From assembly GCA_031549175.1 (NCBI GenBank), contig JAVBQH010000148.1:1-8920 (forward strand): a DNA stretch of 8,920 nt, in the 5' to 3' direction. A model generated the notes under the pieces. That model was given only the letters and a program-made list of their open reading frames with translations. It ran no database searches and was not told the origin of the DNA. Every line of letters starts with the position of its first letter. Within the stretch, counting starts at the first letter, position 1. This DNA comes from WRIS01 sp031549175. Lineage in GTDB: Bacteria; Actinomycetota; Coriobacteriia; Coriobacteriales; Eggerthellaceae. The position numbers were made by a program, and so were the translations under genes. Below, in pieces: positions 1-6,337 of the stretch.

Positions 1-641
1 ACTGAAGCCTGCTCCCGAAAGACCTCCAAGGCCTCGCGCACCGTTTTCCCGACTTCCAAATCATGCGCCGCCCGAAGGAAGAGGCTTTTCAGGGGATCCT
101 TCGTCTCGCCTGCCACCTGCAAGAAAGTTTGCAGAAGGGAAAGGCCGGCATGCGAGCAGACACTCATCGACCGAAGGGCATCGGGTACGGCCTCGCGCAA
201 GGCGGATTGCCGCGCCTCTGCGGCATGGGATACGACCATGGCAGACAAGATCGTAAGCCCGACAGGAGCGACCAGCATAAATACAGGTGACTGCCCCACA
301 AGCAATGCCAACAGCGCGCTGCAAAGGAGGGTGGCAAGGCATATCGAGCACAGCGAGAGGGGCGTTGTCATATAGCCTTTGTGGGAGAAGAACTGCTCGG
401 CTTCCTTGAGGAGTGCCTTGGCCTTCTTGATCTTGAGCACGTGTGCGGCAAGGGGCCTGAATATCCGTACGCCGTTGCGCACAAGCGATGCGAAGGGCTT
501 CCCCTGCATGATCTCACGTGAACTCCTCCGCGTCTTCACACGGCGGCCTTGCACGGTTTCGACAATCGAGGGCGCGAGGCAGGCTGCGCTGAAAAACGAG
601 GCCACGAATGCGATGCAACCGAAGATCATTGACGCTTCCAT
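1..641 (-). CDS. tadB: TadB-like Flp/Tad pilus inner-membrane platform protein (type II secretion F family), 3' end cut by window edge
   Basis: TadB is, by family knowledge, the polytopic membrane platform protein that works with the TadA ATPase to assemble Flp pili. My translation from the ATG at 641 runs open to the left edge and gives 213 residues starting MEASMIFGCI. Hydrophobic segments lie near residues 5-27, 93-115 and 118-140. They are followed by the start of a T2SF-type cytoplasmic region (about 152-213): an AVPDALRSMS segment, an AGLSLLQTF segment, and a G-K-x-VREAL motif typical of GspF/TadB proteins. The C-terminal part of the T2SF domain and the last membrane segments are missing. 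The gene overlaps the end of tadA by 16 bases. A second ATG at codon 5 would give a 4-base overlap, but the first ATG has AGGAGG seven bases upstream and is preferred. TadB rather than TadC is inferred from its place directly after tadA. Confidence 0.9.
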   Translation of the reverse strand, partial: MEASMIFGCIAFVASFFSAACLAPSIVETVQGRRVKTRRSSREIMQGKPFASLVRNGVRIFRPLAAHVLKIKKAKALLKEAEQFFSHKGYMTTPLSLCSICLATLLCSALLALLVGQSPVFMLVAPVGLTILSAMVVSHAAEARQSALREAVPDALRSMSVCSHAGLSLLQTFLQVAGETKDPLKSLFLRAAHDLEVGKTVREALEVFREQAS

Positions 642-1936
642 GCCTCCACCTCCTCATCGGAGGCGACGCCGGGTTGGGGGAGGGCGTCTATCCAATCGGG
701 GAATGCAAGCCACCGGCCCGGTTCTTCAACGTGTTCACGCAGATAGAGCTTTTGTATCTCGCAGTACCGGGCAGCCCTGTCGAAGGCAAGGGTGCCAAGC
801 TCGGTCACGTAACGCCGCCCGTCGGCCGCCCTGCAAGTCTGGATGACCAGGTTGATGGCGCTTGCAACCTGCGCCTCTATGACATCGATGGGCAGCTCCG
901 CCGCATAACGAACCATGGTCGACAGCCTTATCACGGCATCGCCTGGAGAATTCGCATGCAAGGTGGTCAGCGATCCGTCATGCCCGGTATTCATGGCTTG
1001 GAGCATATCCAGCGCCTCTCCTCCCCTGCATTCACCGACTATGATGCGGTCTGGACGCATTCTCAAGGCGTTGATCACGAGCTCCCTGATGCTTATCTCG
1101 CCTACCCCTTCGGCATTTTGAGGGCGCGCTTCCAGCCTGATCACATGCGGGTGGTGGGAGAACTTAAGCTCGGCGGAATCCTCAATGGTGATGATGCGTT
1201 CTTCAGGTGGGATAATGCACGAGAGCGCATTCAGGAAAGTGGTCTTCCCGCTTCCCGTACCGCCGGAAACGGCGATGTTCTTCTTGGCAAGCACCGCCCA
1301 GACAAGAAAGGTGTGCAAAGAGCGCTCGATGGTGCCCATGCCTTCCATTTCTTCAAGCGTATAGAGATGCTCGCGGAATTTCCGGATCGTCAGGATCGGC
1401 CCGTCCAAAGAAAGGGGCGGGATGATTGCGTTCACGCGATGTCCCTGCCGAAGCCGGGCGTTCACCATTGGCGACGCCTCGTCTATCCGACGTCCAAGCG
1501 GGCCTATTATGCGGTCAATGAGTGCCCGCACCTGGTCGTCGTCTGAAAAGCTGCGAGCAGCCTGGTAAAGCCTGCCTGCCCGCTCGAAGAACAGTGCGCT
1601 GGACCCGTTGACCATGATCTCGGTGATGCTTTCGTCTGCAAGCATCCCTTCCAAAGGCCCAAGTCCGAATACCGTATCGAGCAACTCGGCAACGAGGGCC
1701 TCCTTTTCTTGAAGCGACCGCGATACCCATGCACCTTCCGAGAATATCTGCTTGCATACGCTTTTGATCTCGTTTTTCGCCAGCCGCGGGTTCTTTGCCA
1801 TGAGGGTGGCGATCTCGTCGCTTGAAAGGTGCTTCTGCAGTTCTGCCTTGAGTTCCTCAAGGGTGTCCGATTGTTCCTTGCGGGTGTTGTGTCCAAGCTC
1901 TCTTGCGTTTTCTTGCACGCGGTCCATCAAAGACAT
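626..1936 (-). CDS. tadA: TadA/CpaF secretion ATPase of the Flp/Tad pilus
   Basis: This 436-residue protein is the cytoplasmic hexameric ATPase (type II/IV secretion E superfamily, CpaF branch) that powers Flp pilus assembly at the inner membrane. The N-terminal region (about 1-90) is charged and helical. An N-terminal ATPase subdomain follows, with GLGPLEGML near 91-99 and ITEIMVNG near 104-111. The catalytic core shows Walker A GGTGSGKT (225-232), the acidic box ITIEDSAEL (249-257), Walker B RIIVGE (297-302), and the His box TGHDGSLTTLHANS (317-330). The length fits the family. The ATG at 1934-1936 has GAGG five bases upstream. The start overlaps the end of cpaE/tadZ by 10 bases and the stop overlaps tadB by 16. 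All catalytic motifs look intact, so the enzyme should be active. Confidence 0.97.
   Translation of the reverse strand: MSLMDRVQENARELGHNTRKEQSDTLEELKAELQKHLSSDEIATLMAKNPRLAKNEIKSVCKQIFSEGAWVSRSLQEKEALVAELLDTVFGLGPLEGMLADESITEIMVNGSSALFFERAGRLYQAARSFSDDDQVRALIDRIIGPLGRRIDEASPMVNARLRQGHRVNAIIPPLSLDGPILTIRKFREHLYTLEEMEGMGTIERSLHTFLVWAVLAKKNIAVSGGTGSGKTTFLNALSCIIPPEERIITIEDSAELKFSHHPHVIRLEARPQNAEGVGEISIRELVINALRMRPDRIIVGECRGGEALDMLQAMNTGHDGSLTTLHANSPGDAVIRLSTMVRYAAELPIDVIEAQVASAINLVIQTCRAADGRRYVTELGTLAFDRAARYCEIQKLYLREHVEEPGRWLAFPDWIDALPQPGVASDEEVEAWKRQ
649..654 (-). promoter_or_regulatory. Shine-Dalgarno site of tadB, inside the tadA coding region
   Basis: On the minus strand AGGAGG lies seven bases before the ATG at 641. 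It sits inside the last codons of tadA. It decides the tadB start: the alternative ATG twelve bases further on would be badly spaced from it. Its position implies that ribosomes finishing tadA can restart on tadB. Confidence 0.7.
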
Positions 1937-3228
1937 GCCGCCCTCTTTCCCCGCCTTTTGAAGAAGCGCCGCTCTCTTTCTACGGGCAGGGCAACGTTCC
2001 TTCCCTTCTCAGGTTTGCTTGGCAGCAGGTCGAGCACCATCTGCTCGATACTCAAGCAAAGGCTGTTTCTGGCATTGATCAGCTCGAGCGGCATTCCTGC
2101 GCCCAAAAGCTCGTCGACCTCCTGCCCGCCGTCCTGCAGTTCGACGACACGCGCGCCCTGTAAGGCACATGACGCATCGATAGAGGTCATCGGGGAGTTG
2201 CGAGAGCATTTATTCAACGTGAACAAAAACGGGTGTGTGGCGATGCCGCACCGCGCACACAGATCCAAGGCATGGCGGCATGCACGCATCGAGGCGGGGC
2301 GCTGATCCAGAACGAAAAGGGCTGTCGAGCTTCTTTCAAGCAGCAAGGCGTGCTGCTCCGTCCAAAAGGAACCGGTATTCACTACCACCACCTCGAATTT
2401 CACCTTGAGACGGTCGAGCAAGGGAGGGATTTCCTGAAGCAGGGTTTCTGACTGCTCGAGCCGCCGGGGGGCGGCTATGAGCACCGGCCTCATCCCCTCA
2501 GACCTGAGCTGTTCAAGCTTGTAAGGGCTCTCGACCACCTCGTCTATGGCAAGCGGATGTTCCTCCCCTAGTAGGAAATGGAGATCGCCGAATTGCAGGT
2601 CCGCATCAAGCAACACGGTATTATATCCAAGGCCCTGCGTAAAATAGGCGGTCAGGGCGGCAACGGTGCTCTTGCCTGAGCCGCCGCTTGCACTCAGCAC
2701 GGTAAAAACAGGGGCCGTGCGCGAAGAGACGACCCGCAGCCCTTCGCTGCGCGGCGCCACTTTGGAAGACGGCTCTTCAGAGAAGACGTTCCCTTCTGTC
2801 ACAAGCGATCCCCAGCTCGCATGGTAAAGTTCGGCCTGCCCAAGGTCGGCGGGGCGAGAAGAGCCTCGCTGCTTGTGATGGGAGTATCGTTCAATGAAAT
2901 CTTGCTGGTTGAGCATGCCGTCAAGACCGGCTGCCCTGGCTCGGCTTTGCAATGAGCCGGAGTTTTCGAATGAGACGAGGTGCACCTCTTGTTCTTGCGC
3001 GTCTTTTTTCAAGGCTGCAGCAAGGTTGATGGGATCCACATCGTCGCTTGCAACCACCCAGACTTCCTGGGAGGCGGGCGATAGCCTCAGCGACTGCCGT
3101 GCCTCCAGGGCGCTGCAAAAGACCCGAAGCCATGGTTGGTTTTCGAGGCTTTCTCCTTCAAGCCCAATCAAGGACGGGTTCTCTAAACTCGGCGTGTCTG
3201 TGCAAAGTGCTACCTGGAAGTCTTTCAT
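1927..3228 (-). CDS. cpaE: CpaE/TadZ-type P-loop ATPase, Flp pilus localisation factor
   Basis: This 433-residue protein belongs to the CpaE/TadZ branch of the ParA/MinD superfamily, whose members direct the Tad machine to its place in the cell. Residues about 1-115 look like a degenerate response-regulator (pseudo-receiver) domain, with VWVVASDDVD near 56-65. A linker follows (about 118-170). The ATPase domain begins with VFTVLSASGGSGKST (174-188) and continues with LLDADLQFGD (206-215), the switch-type segment of MinD/ParA proteins. The P-loop is atypical: serine (S181) replaces the signature lysine of the deviant Walker A, while the phosphate-binding K186 is kept. The C-terminal tail is basic (RFFKRRGKR near 421-429). 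GAAGGGGGAA stands just before the ATG. The start overlaps cpaB by 4 bases (ATGA) and the end overlaps tadA by 10. The symbol tadZ is an equally valid name. Confidence 0.9.
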   Translation of the reverse strand: MKDFQVALCTDTPSLENPSLIGLEGESLENQPWLRVFCSALEARQSLRLSPASQEVWVVASDDVDPINLAAALKKDAQEQEVHLVSFENSGSLQSRARAAGLDGMLNQQDFIERYSHHKQRGSSRPADLGQAELYHASWGSLVTEGNVFSEEPSSKVAPRSEGLRVVSSRTAPVFTVLSASGGSGKSTVAALTAYFTQGLGYNTVLLDADLQFGDLHFLLGEEHPLAIDEVVESPYKLEQLRSEGMRPVLIAAPRRLEQSETLLQEIPPLLDRLKVKFEVVVVNTGSFWTEQHALLLERSSTALFVLDQRPASMRACRHALDLCARCGIATHPFLFTLNKCSRNSPMTSIDASCALQGARVVELQDGGQEVDELLGAGMPLELINARNSLCLSIEQMVLDLLPSKPEKGRNVALPVERERRFFKRRGKRAACL

Positions 3229-3884
3229 GATTCCCCCTTCTCAGTGCTGCCGGGCAGCACAAAATACAACTCTGCGTTTTGGGAGGCGGCGATCGTCTCT
3301 TGGACGGATTCCGGCTTCAAGGCCAGGGTCACCCAGGAGATCGACGCATTCTGCCTTTTCTCATCGCTTCCGACACTGGTGCCCAAGACGAGCACCTTCT
3401 TTGCCAGCAATGAGGTGGATGTCGAGCCGATTGCGTACACGTCGACAGACATTCCCTGGCGAACAGCACCGCCAACGGTCTGGACATCTTTGGCGGGAAC
3501 GCTCAAAGCGCTCAGGCCTTCCGGCACCTCGAGCGTCGACATGCGGTCCTCGAAACGCTTCTTTGAGATCGGTTCGCCGGCCAGAATCCTCGAAGTCGCC
3601 TGCTTTCCCAATACGTCGCCCAATGAGCGGACCGCTTCTTCAGGCAGCAGGTCGGCAACCCACAAACGCGTGGTCGTATTTGCTGCATCGATCTTCTCGC
3701 CCGGGGAAATATCCTTTTTTGCTATGCAGACCTCAAGCTGTTCCCCGCCATATCGGGCCAAGGCGTCGGCACGTGCCGCAGACGCCTCGCCTTGCACGCT
3801 TTGCGTATAGGCGAAGACGGCACCTGCACAAAGCAGCCCGCAAACAATCCCCAATATGGCAGTGCGCGATTTGTTCAAGGTCAT
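3225..3884 (-). CDS. cpaB: CpaB/RcpC-like Flp pilus assembly protein with SAF domain
   Basis: This 219-residue protein has one N-terminal membrane segment or uncleaved signal (about 8-26), followed by an extracytoplasmic part. Residues about 49-112 form an SAF domain (EVCIAKKDISPGEKI, then an ILAGEPISKKRF element), and about 120-212 match the RcpC/CpaB C-terminal region (VPEGLSALSVP, GMSVDVYAIGS). Family members assist Flp pilus assembly, in diderms close to the secretin; the exact role in monoderms is less clear. It is shorter than many CpaB proteins. It is the first gene of the tad run visible here, and its stop overlaps the cpaE start by 4 bases. Start choice is uncertain: GGAAAGG directly abuts the ATG at 3884, so the TTG two codons later (3876-3878) has better spacing. 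Confidence 0.9.
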   Translation of the reverse strand: MTLNKSRTAILGIVCGLLCAGAVFAYTQSVQGEASAARADALARYGGEQLEVCIAKKDISPGEKIDAANTTTRLWVADLLPEEAVRSLGDVLGKQATSRILAGEPISKKRFEDRMSTLEVPEGLSALSVPAKDVQTVGGAVRQGMSVDVYAIGSTSTSLLAKKVLVLGTSVGSDEKRQNASISWVTLALKPESVQETIAASQNAELYFVLPGSTEKGES

Positions 3885-3980
3885 CCTTTCCGATCTGTGT
3901 GTTCAAAAAGGATGGCAGAAACTGTTTACCGATCACTTGCAGAATATCCCGTTCAATTCCTCGGATACCTCTCTTCGCGC

Positions 3981-4011
3981 TCCGCGGAATCTTCCGGAAA
4001 AATAGCCCGGA
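3981..4011. repeat. Cluster of short palindromes upstream of cpaB
   Basis: TCCGCGGA (3981-3988) and TTCCGGAA (3992-3999) are perfect 8-base palindromes four bases apart. The TCCGG at 3993-3997 can also pair with CCGGA at 4007-4011 around a 9-base loop. The cluster sits about 100 bases before the cpaB start. It could be an operator for a dimeric regulator or a leader hairpin; function is inference only. Confidence 0.4.
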
Positions 4012-4093
4012 TATCTCCTGCCTCTTACAAAAACCTTGCAGTTTTAGATTTGTACATTTGAATAGAAGCCGGAATGGCGGGGCCAGGCCAGCG

Positions 4094-4118
4094 GCCTTTG
4101 GGGCATGAAGCCTTTGGG
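4094..4118. repeat. 9-base direct repeat with 16-base period
   Basis: GCCTTTGGG occurs at 4094-4102 and again at 4110-4118. The 16-base period is neither one nor two full helical turns, so a simple same-face operator is not strongly suggested. It lies in the gene-free stretch between tRNA-Val and cpaB. Chance occurrence is possible. Confidence 0.35.
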
Positions 4119-4199
4119 TTATCGAAGAGGGGGCATACGCTCAAAATGCCAGGCTGGATGGCAACATCGCATCCTCCGACTTCAACGCATCTCTCCAAG

Positions 4200-4218
4200 A
4201 AAAAGCCTGTTCGAAGCT
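4200..4218 (-). terminator. Weak terminator-like hairpin downstream of tRNA-Val
   Basis: On the minus strand AGCT, a 7-base loop and GGCT form a 4-base stem (one G-U pair) directly followed by five T residues. It begins about 27 bases after the tRNA 3' end, so it is well placed to end the tRNA transcript. The stem is too short to be convincing. Confidence 0.25.
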
Positions 4219-4244
4219 ATGTAGATGCAAGGGGAAGGAGAAAA

Positions 4245-4319
4245 TGGTGGGCGATGAGGGATTTGAACCCCCGGCCTTGTCCTTGTAAGGGACCTGCGCT
4301 CCCGCTGCGCCAATCGCCC
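4245..4319 (-). tRNA. tRNA-Val (anticodon UAC), CCA encoded
   Basis: The 75-base gene folds as a full cloverleaf on the minus strand. The acceptor stem GGGCGAT pairs with ATCGCCC, followed by discriminator A and CCA. The D stem GCGC pairs perfectly with GCGC around a 7-base loop. The anticodon loop is CTTACAA, giving anticodon TAC, which reads the valine codon GUA and, by wobble, others. The T arm has GGGGG, the loop TTCAAAT, and CCCTC with one G-U pair. The outermost anticodon-stem pair appears to be a G-A mismatch (27-43), a mild oddity. A promoter-like pair of hexamers lies just upstream. It stands alone, 130 bases after the ABC gene and 360 bases before the tad operon. Confidence 0.95.
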
Positions 4320-4340
4320 ATTTTTGAGTAACGGCTTGCT

Positions 4341-4369
4341 ATTGTGCCATAAGTGGTTCGTTTCCGCAA
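4341..4369 (-). promoter_or_regulatory. Probable sigma70-type promoter of tRNA-Val
   Basis: On the minus strand TTGCGG (4364-4369) and CACAAT (4341-4346) are separated by exactly 17 bases. The -10 box matches the consensus at four of six positions and the -35 box at its first three. The expected start near 4334 would give a leader of about 15 bases before the tRNA. The rest of the 4320-4449 gap shows no clear terminator for the ABC gene. Confidence 0.5.
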
Positions 4370-4449
4370 TGAAATGCCCGGACTTTATCTTAAAGAACAG
4401 CGGTCCTGGAACCCGACGCCACACCATCGTCTGGCACCGGTCTGCCCCG

Positions 4450-6255
4450 CTATTCCTCGTCCTCCGCGTAGAGGAAGGCGCCGGTCTGCCGGTTCCAGAG
4501 CGTTGCGTATTCTCCCCCCTGTTCGACAAGGTCGGCGTGGGAGCCATCTTCGACGATACGGCCGTCCTTCAATACTATGATGCGGTCCAAGCTTGCAATG
4601 GTGGACAGGCGGTGGGCAACCACGATGGAGGTACGCCCTTCCATCAGGTTGTTCAAGGCCTCTTGGATAAGCTTCTCGCTTTCCGAATCGAGTGCCGAGG
4701 TCGCTTCGTCAAGCACAAGTATGGGGTCGTTGGCCAATATGGCGCGCGCGATGGCAATGCGCTGACGTTGCCCGCCGGAAAGCTTGACGCCCCTCTCGCC
4801 CGTATGGGTGTCGAAGCCCTGCGGCAAGGCCTCGATAAACTCGAGCGCATTCGCCTTGACCGCTGCATCGCGTACTTCCTCGTGCGTGGCCTCCGGCTTG
4901 CCATACGCTATGTTTTCCCTGATAGTGCGATGGAACAGCAAAGGCTCCTGCGGCACATAGCCGATCTGCTGGCGCAGGCTTACCTGGGTGACGCACGCTA
5001 TGTCTTGGCCGTCGATGAGGATGCGTCCCTCCTGCAGGTTCGACAGGCGCAGCAGCAAGGTGGTGAGGGTCGTCTTGCCCGACCCCGACCGCCCGACCAG
5101 GCCGACCCGTTGCCCTGCGGGGATCCTCAGACTGAAGTCGCGAAACACCTTGTCCGCTTCCCCAGCATCTGCATACCAGAAGGTCACCTCGTCGAACTCG
5201 ATCTCGCCTTCGGTAACCGCCAGGTCTTTCGCGTCGGGGATATCGGCAACCAAGGTAGGCTCGTCGAGCACGACCGTCATGTCATGGGCGTCACCGAATC
5301 CTCGGTTGATCTGGGCAAAGGTCATCCCGATACGGTTGAACTGCATGGTAAGCGAATAGGTATAGGTGAACATCATGACCAAAGTGCCCGCGCTTATGCC
5401 GAGCCAGGCGTTGCCGCCCGTAATGAAAATGACGACCATGGTCATGATGATGACGATGATGAAGCTTGATATCGCGCCCCGGGATATCGATGAGCGCATG
5501 CGCTGGGCGTCCGCCGCAAGCACGTCGCGGTTCGCCTCGTCAAAGATCGCCCTCTCGAACTTTTCCCTGCCATAGGTCTTCACCGAGAGTATGTTGGTGA
5601 TGCTGTCGGAAAGCTCCCCGGAAAGGGTGTTCTGAGCTGCTGCCGCCGCCTCGTTTAAGGGGAGGATCTTCTTGAAAAGGAAATAGGCCAAGATCACATA
5701 GATGACGAGGAGCAATGCCAGCAAGGCAACGTATAGGGGCACCAAACCGACCAGCAAAACGACGGTGAACACGGCAGAGCTCAGGATAGGCAGCACGGCA
5801 TAGATCAGACTTTCCATAAGCGTCGCATAGCCTCCGATGAATTTCTGCGTCTGGCTGACCAGCGAGCCCCCGAAGCGGTTCGAATGGAAGGTCATCGATT
5901 GGTTTGACAAGGTGTCGAAGGCGAAGGTCGCCAGAGAATAGTTCGCGCAAAGCTCGAGCTTCCATACCGTATAGTCCTGCAGCTTGCTGAATACCTGTCC
6001 GAGAACGTTGGTGCCGATCAACATCAGGATATAAGGCCCGAACACGGCAAATACCTGATCGGCCGCAACAGGGTCGGCGCTCACCCGGTCGACCACCAAA
6101 CCCACCACATAGGGGTTCCCGAAGGAAAGGAAGAAGACGAAGCCCAAGGTGGAAAGCACCGACAACAAGAACATAGGCCACTGCATGGCAGTCACCTGCC
6201 AGTAATAGTGAAGCGACCTCCTCGTAACGGATTGTTTTTTTGCCCGTGCTCCCAA
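4450..6255 (-). CDS. ABC exporter half-transporter, fused membrane and ATP-binding domains
   Basis: This 601-residue protein has the layout of a type IV ABC exporter (MsbA/BmrA/LmrA type): an N-terminal membrane domain with about six helices (near 27-47, 68-92, 147-170, 172-195, 261-281 and 285-305), then a nucleotide-binding domain from about 350. All ATPase motifs are present: Walker A GRSGSGKT (388-395), Q-loop glutamine 436 in YVPQE, signature LSGGQ (492-496), Walker B ILVLDE with catalytic E517, D-loop SALD (520-523), and H-loop H548. It should export a lipid, drug or peptide; the substrate cannot be read from sequence. No partner half-transporter is adjacent, so a homodimer is likely. 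The start is TTG at 6253-6255, with GAGGG eight bases upstream. Upstream in this frame a TAG closes the frame with no ATG in between. The next ATG would be codon 24. Confidence 0.96.
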   Translation of the reverse strand: MGARAKKQSVTRRSLHYYWQVTAMQWPMFLLSVLSTLGFVFFLSFGNPYVVGLVVDRVSADPVAADQVFAVFGPYILMLIGTNVLGQVFSKLQDYTVWKLELCANYSLATFAFDTLSNQSMTFHSNRFGGSLVSQTQKFIGGYATLMESLIYAVLPILSSAVFTVVLLVGLVPLYVALLALLLVIYVILAYFLFKKILPLNEAAAAAQNTLSGELSDSITNILSVKTYGREKFERAIFDEANRDVLAADAQRMRSSISRGAISSFIIVIIMTMVVIFITGGNAWLGISAGTLVMMFTYTYSLTMQFNRIGMTFAQINRGFGDAHDMTVVLDEPTLVADIPDAKDLAVTEGEIEFDEVTFWYADAGEADKVFRDFSLRIPAGQRVGLVGRSGSGKTTLTTLLLRLSNLQEGRILIDGQDIACVTQVSLRQQIGYVPQEPLLFHRTIRENIAYGKPEATHEEVRDAAVKANALEFIEALPQGFDTHTGERGVKLSGGQRQRIAIARAILANDPILVLDEATSALDSESEKLIQEALNNLMEGRTSIVVAHRLSTIASLDRIIVLKDGRIVEDGSHADLVEQGGEYATLWNRQTGAFLYAEDEE

Positions 6256-6337
6256 ACCTTGATCCCTCTCGCCTACGTTTTCTATTGCATACTACCTCAA
6301 AACAAGGCAAAAGGGGCGCAGGCGTCATGCCGCAACG

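Larger units (their letters stand above)
3885..4244. other. Gene-free stretch between tRNA-Val and the tad operon; presumed tad control region
   Basis: No open frame here looks like a protein: candidates are short and overlap cpaB or the tRNA antisense. The stretch must contain the tad promoter, because cpaB begins at its left end. The most AT-rich part, about 4022-4070, is the likeliest promoter area, but I find no pair of hexamers with good spacing there. Closer to cpaB lie palindromes at 3981-4011, and closer to the tRNA a 9-base direct repeat at 4094-4118. Confidence 0.6.

Noticed and set aside
608..1546. Long plus-strand open frame of 312 codons opposite tadA
   Set aside because: It mirrors the codon pattern of tadA, has no recognisable domain, and covers a gene with intact ATPase motifs.
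4081..4096. Three GGCC units in 16 bases and a GGCAT/ATGCC inverted repeat further right
   Set aside because: Too short and without a T-run, so neither a terminator nor a mobile-element end is supported.
2894..4108. Plus-strand open frame of 404 codons across cpaE, cpaB and the spacer
   Set aside because: The product is rich in Arg, Ser and Pro without domains, as expected from antisense of GC-biased genes.
4074..4331. Plus-strand frame containing a MRDLNPRP segment
   Set aside because: This is the well-known spurious peptide read antisense through a tRNA gene; it coincides with tRNA-Val.
4324..5469. Plus-strand open frame of 381 codons ending in an Asp/His-rich tail
   Set aside because: The tail (DDHGHDDDDDEA) is the antisense of ATG/ATC-rich codons of a membrane helix in the ABC exporter; the frame lies opposite the exporter, most of it against the well-conserved ATPase domain.
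6282..6310. TTGCCT and CAATAG with 17-base spacing upstream of the ABC exporter
   Set aside because: The -10 candidate matches consensus at only two of six positions; the nearby TAGTAT is better but has no -35 partner. I do not call a promoter.
5540..6328. Minus-strand frame of 262 codons starting with ATG upstream of the ABC exporter
   Set aside because: It overlaps the membrane domain in another frame and lacks homology-like features; the exporter frame with TTG start explains the region.
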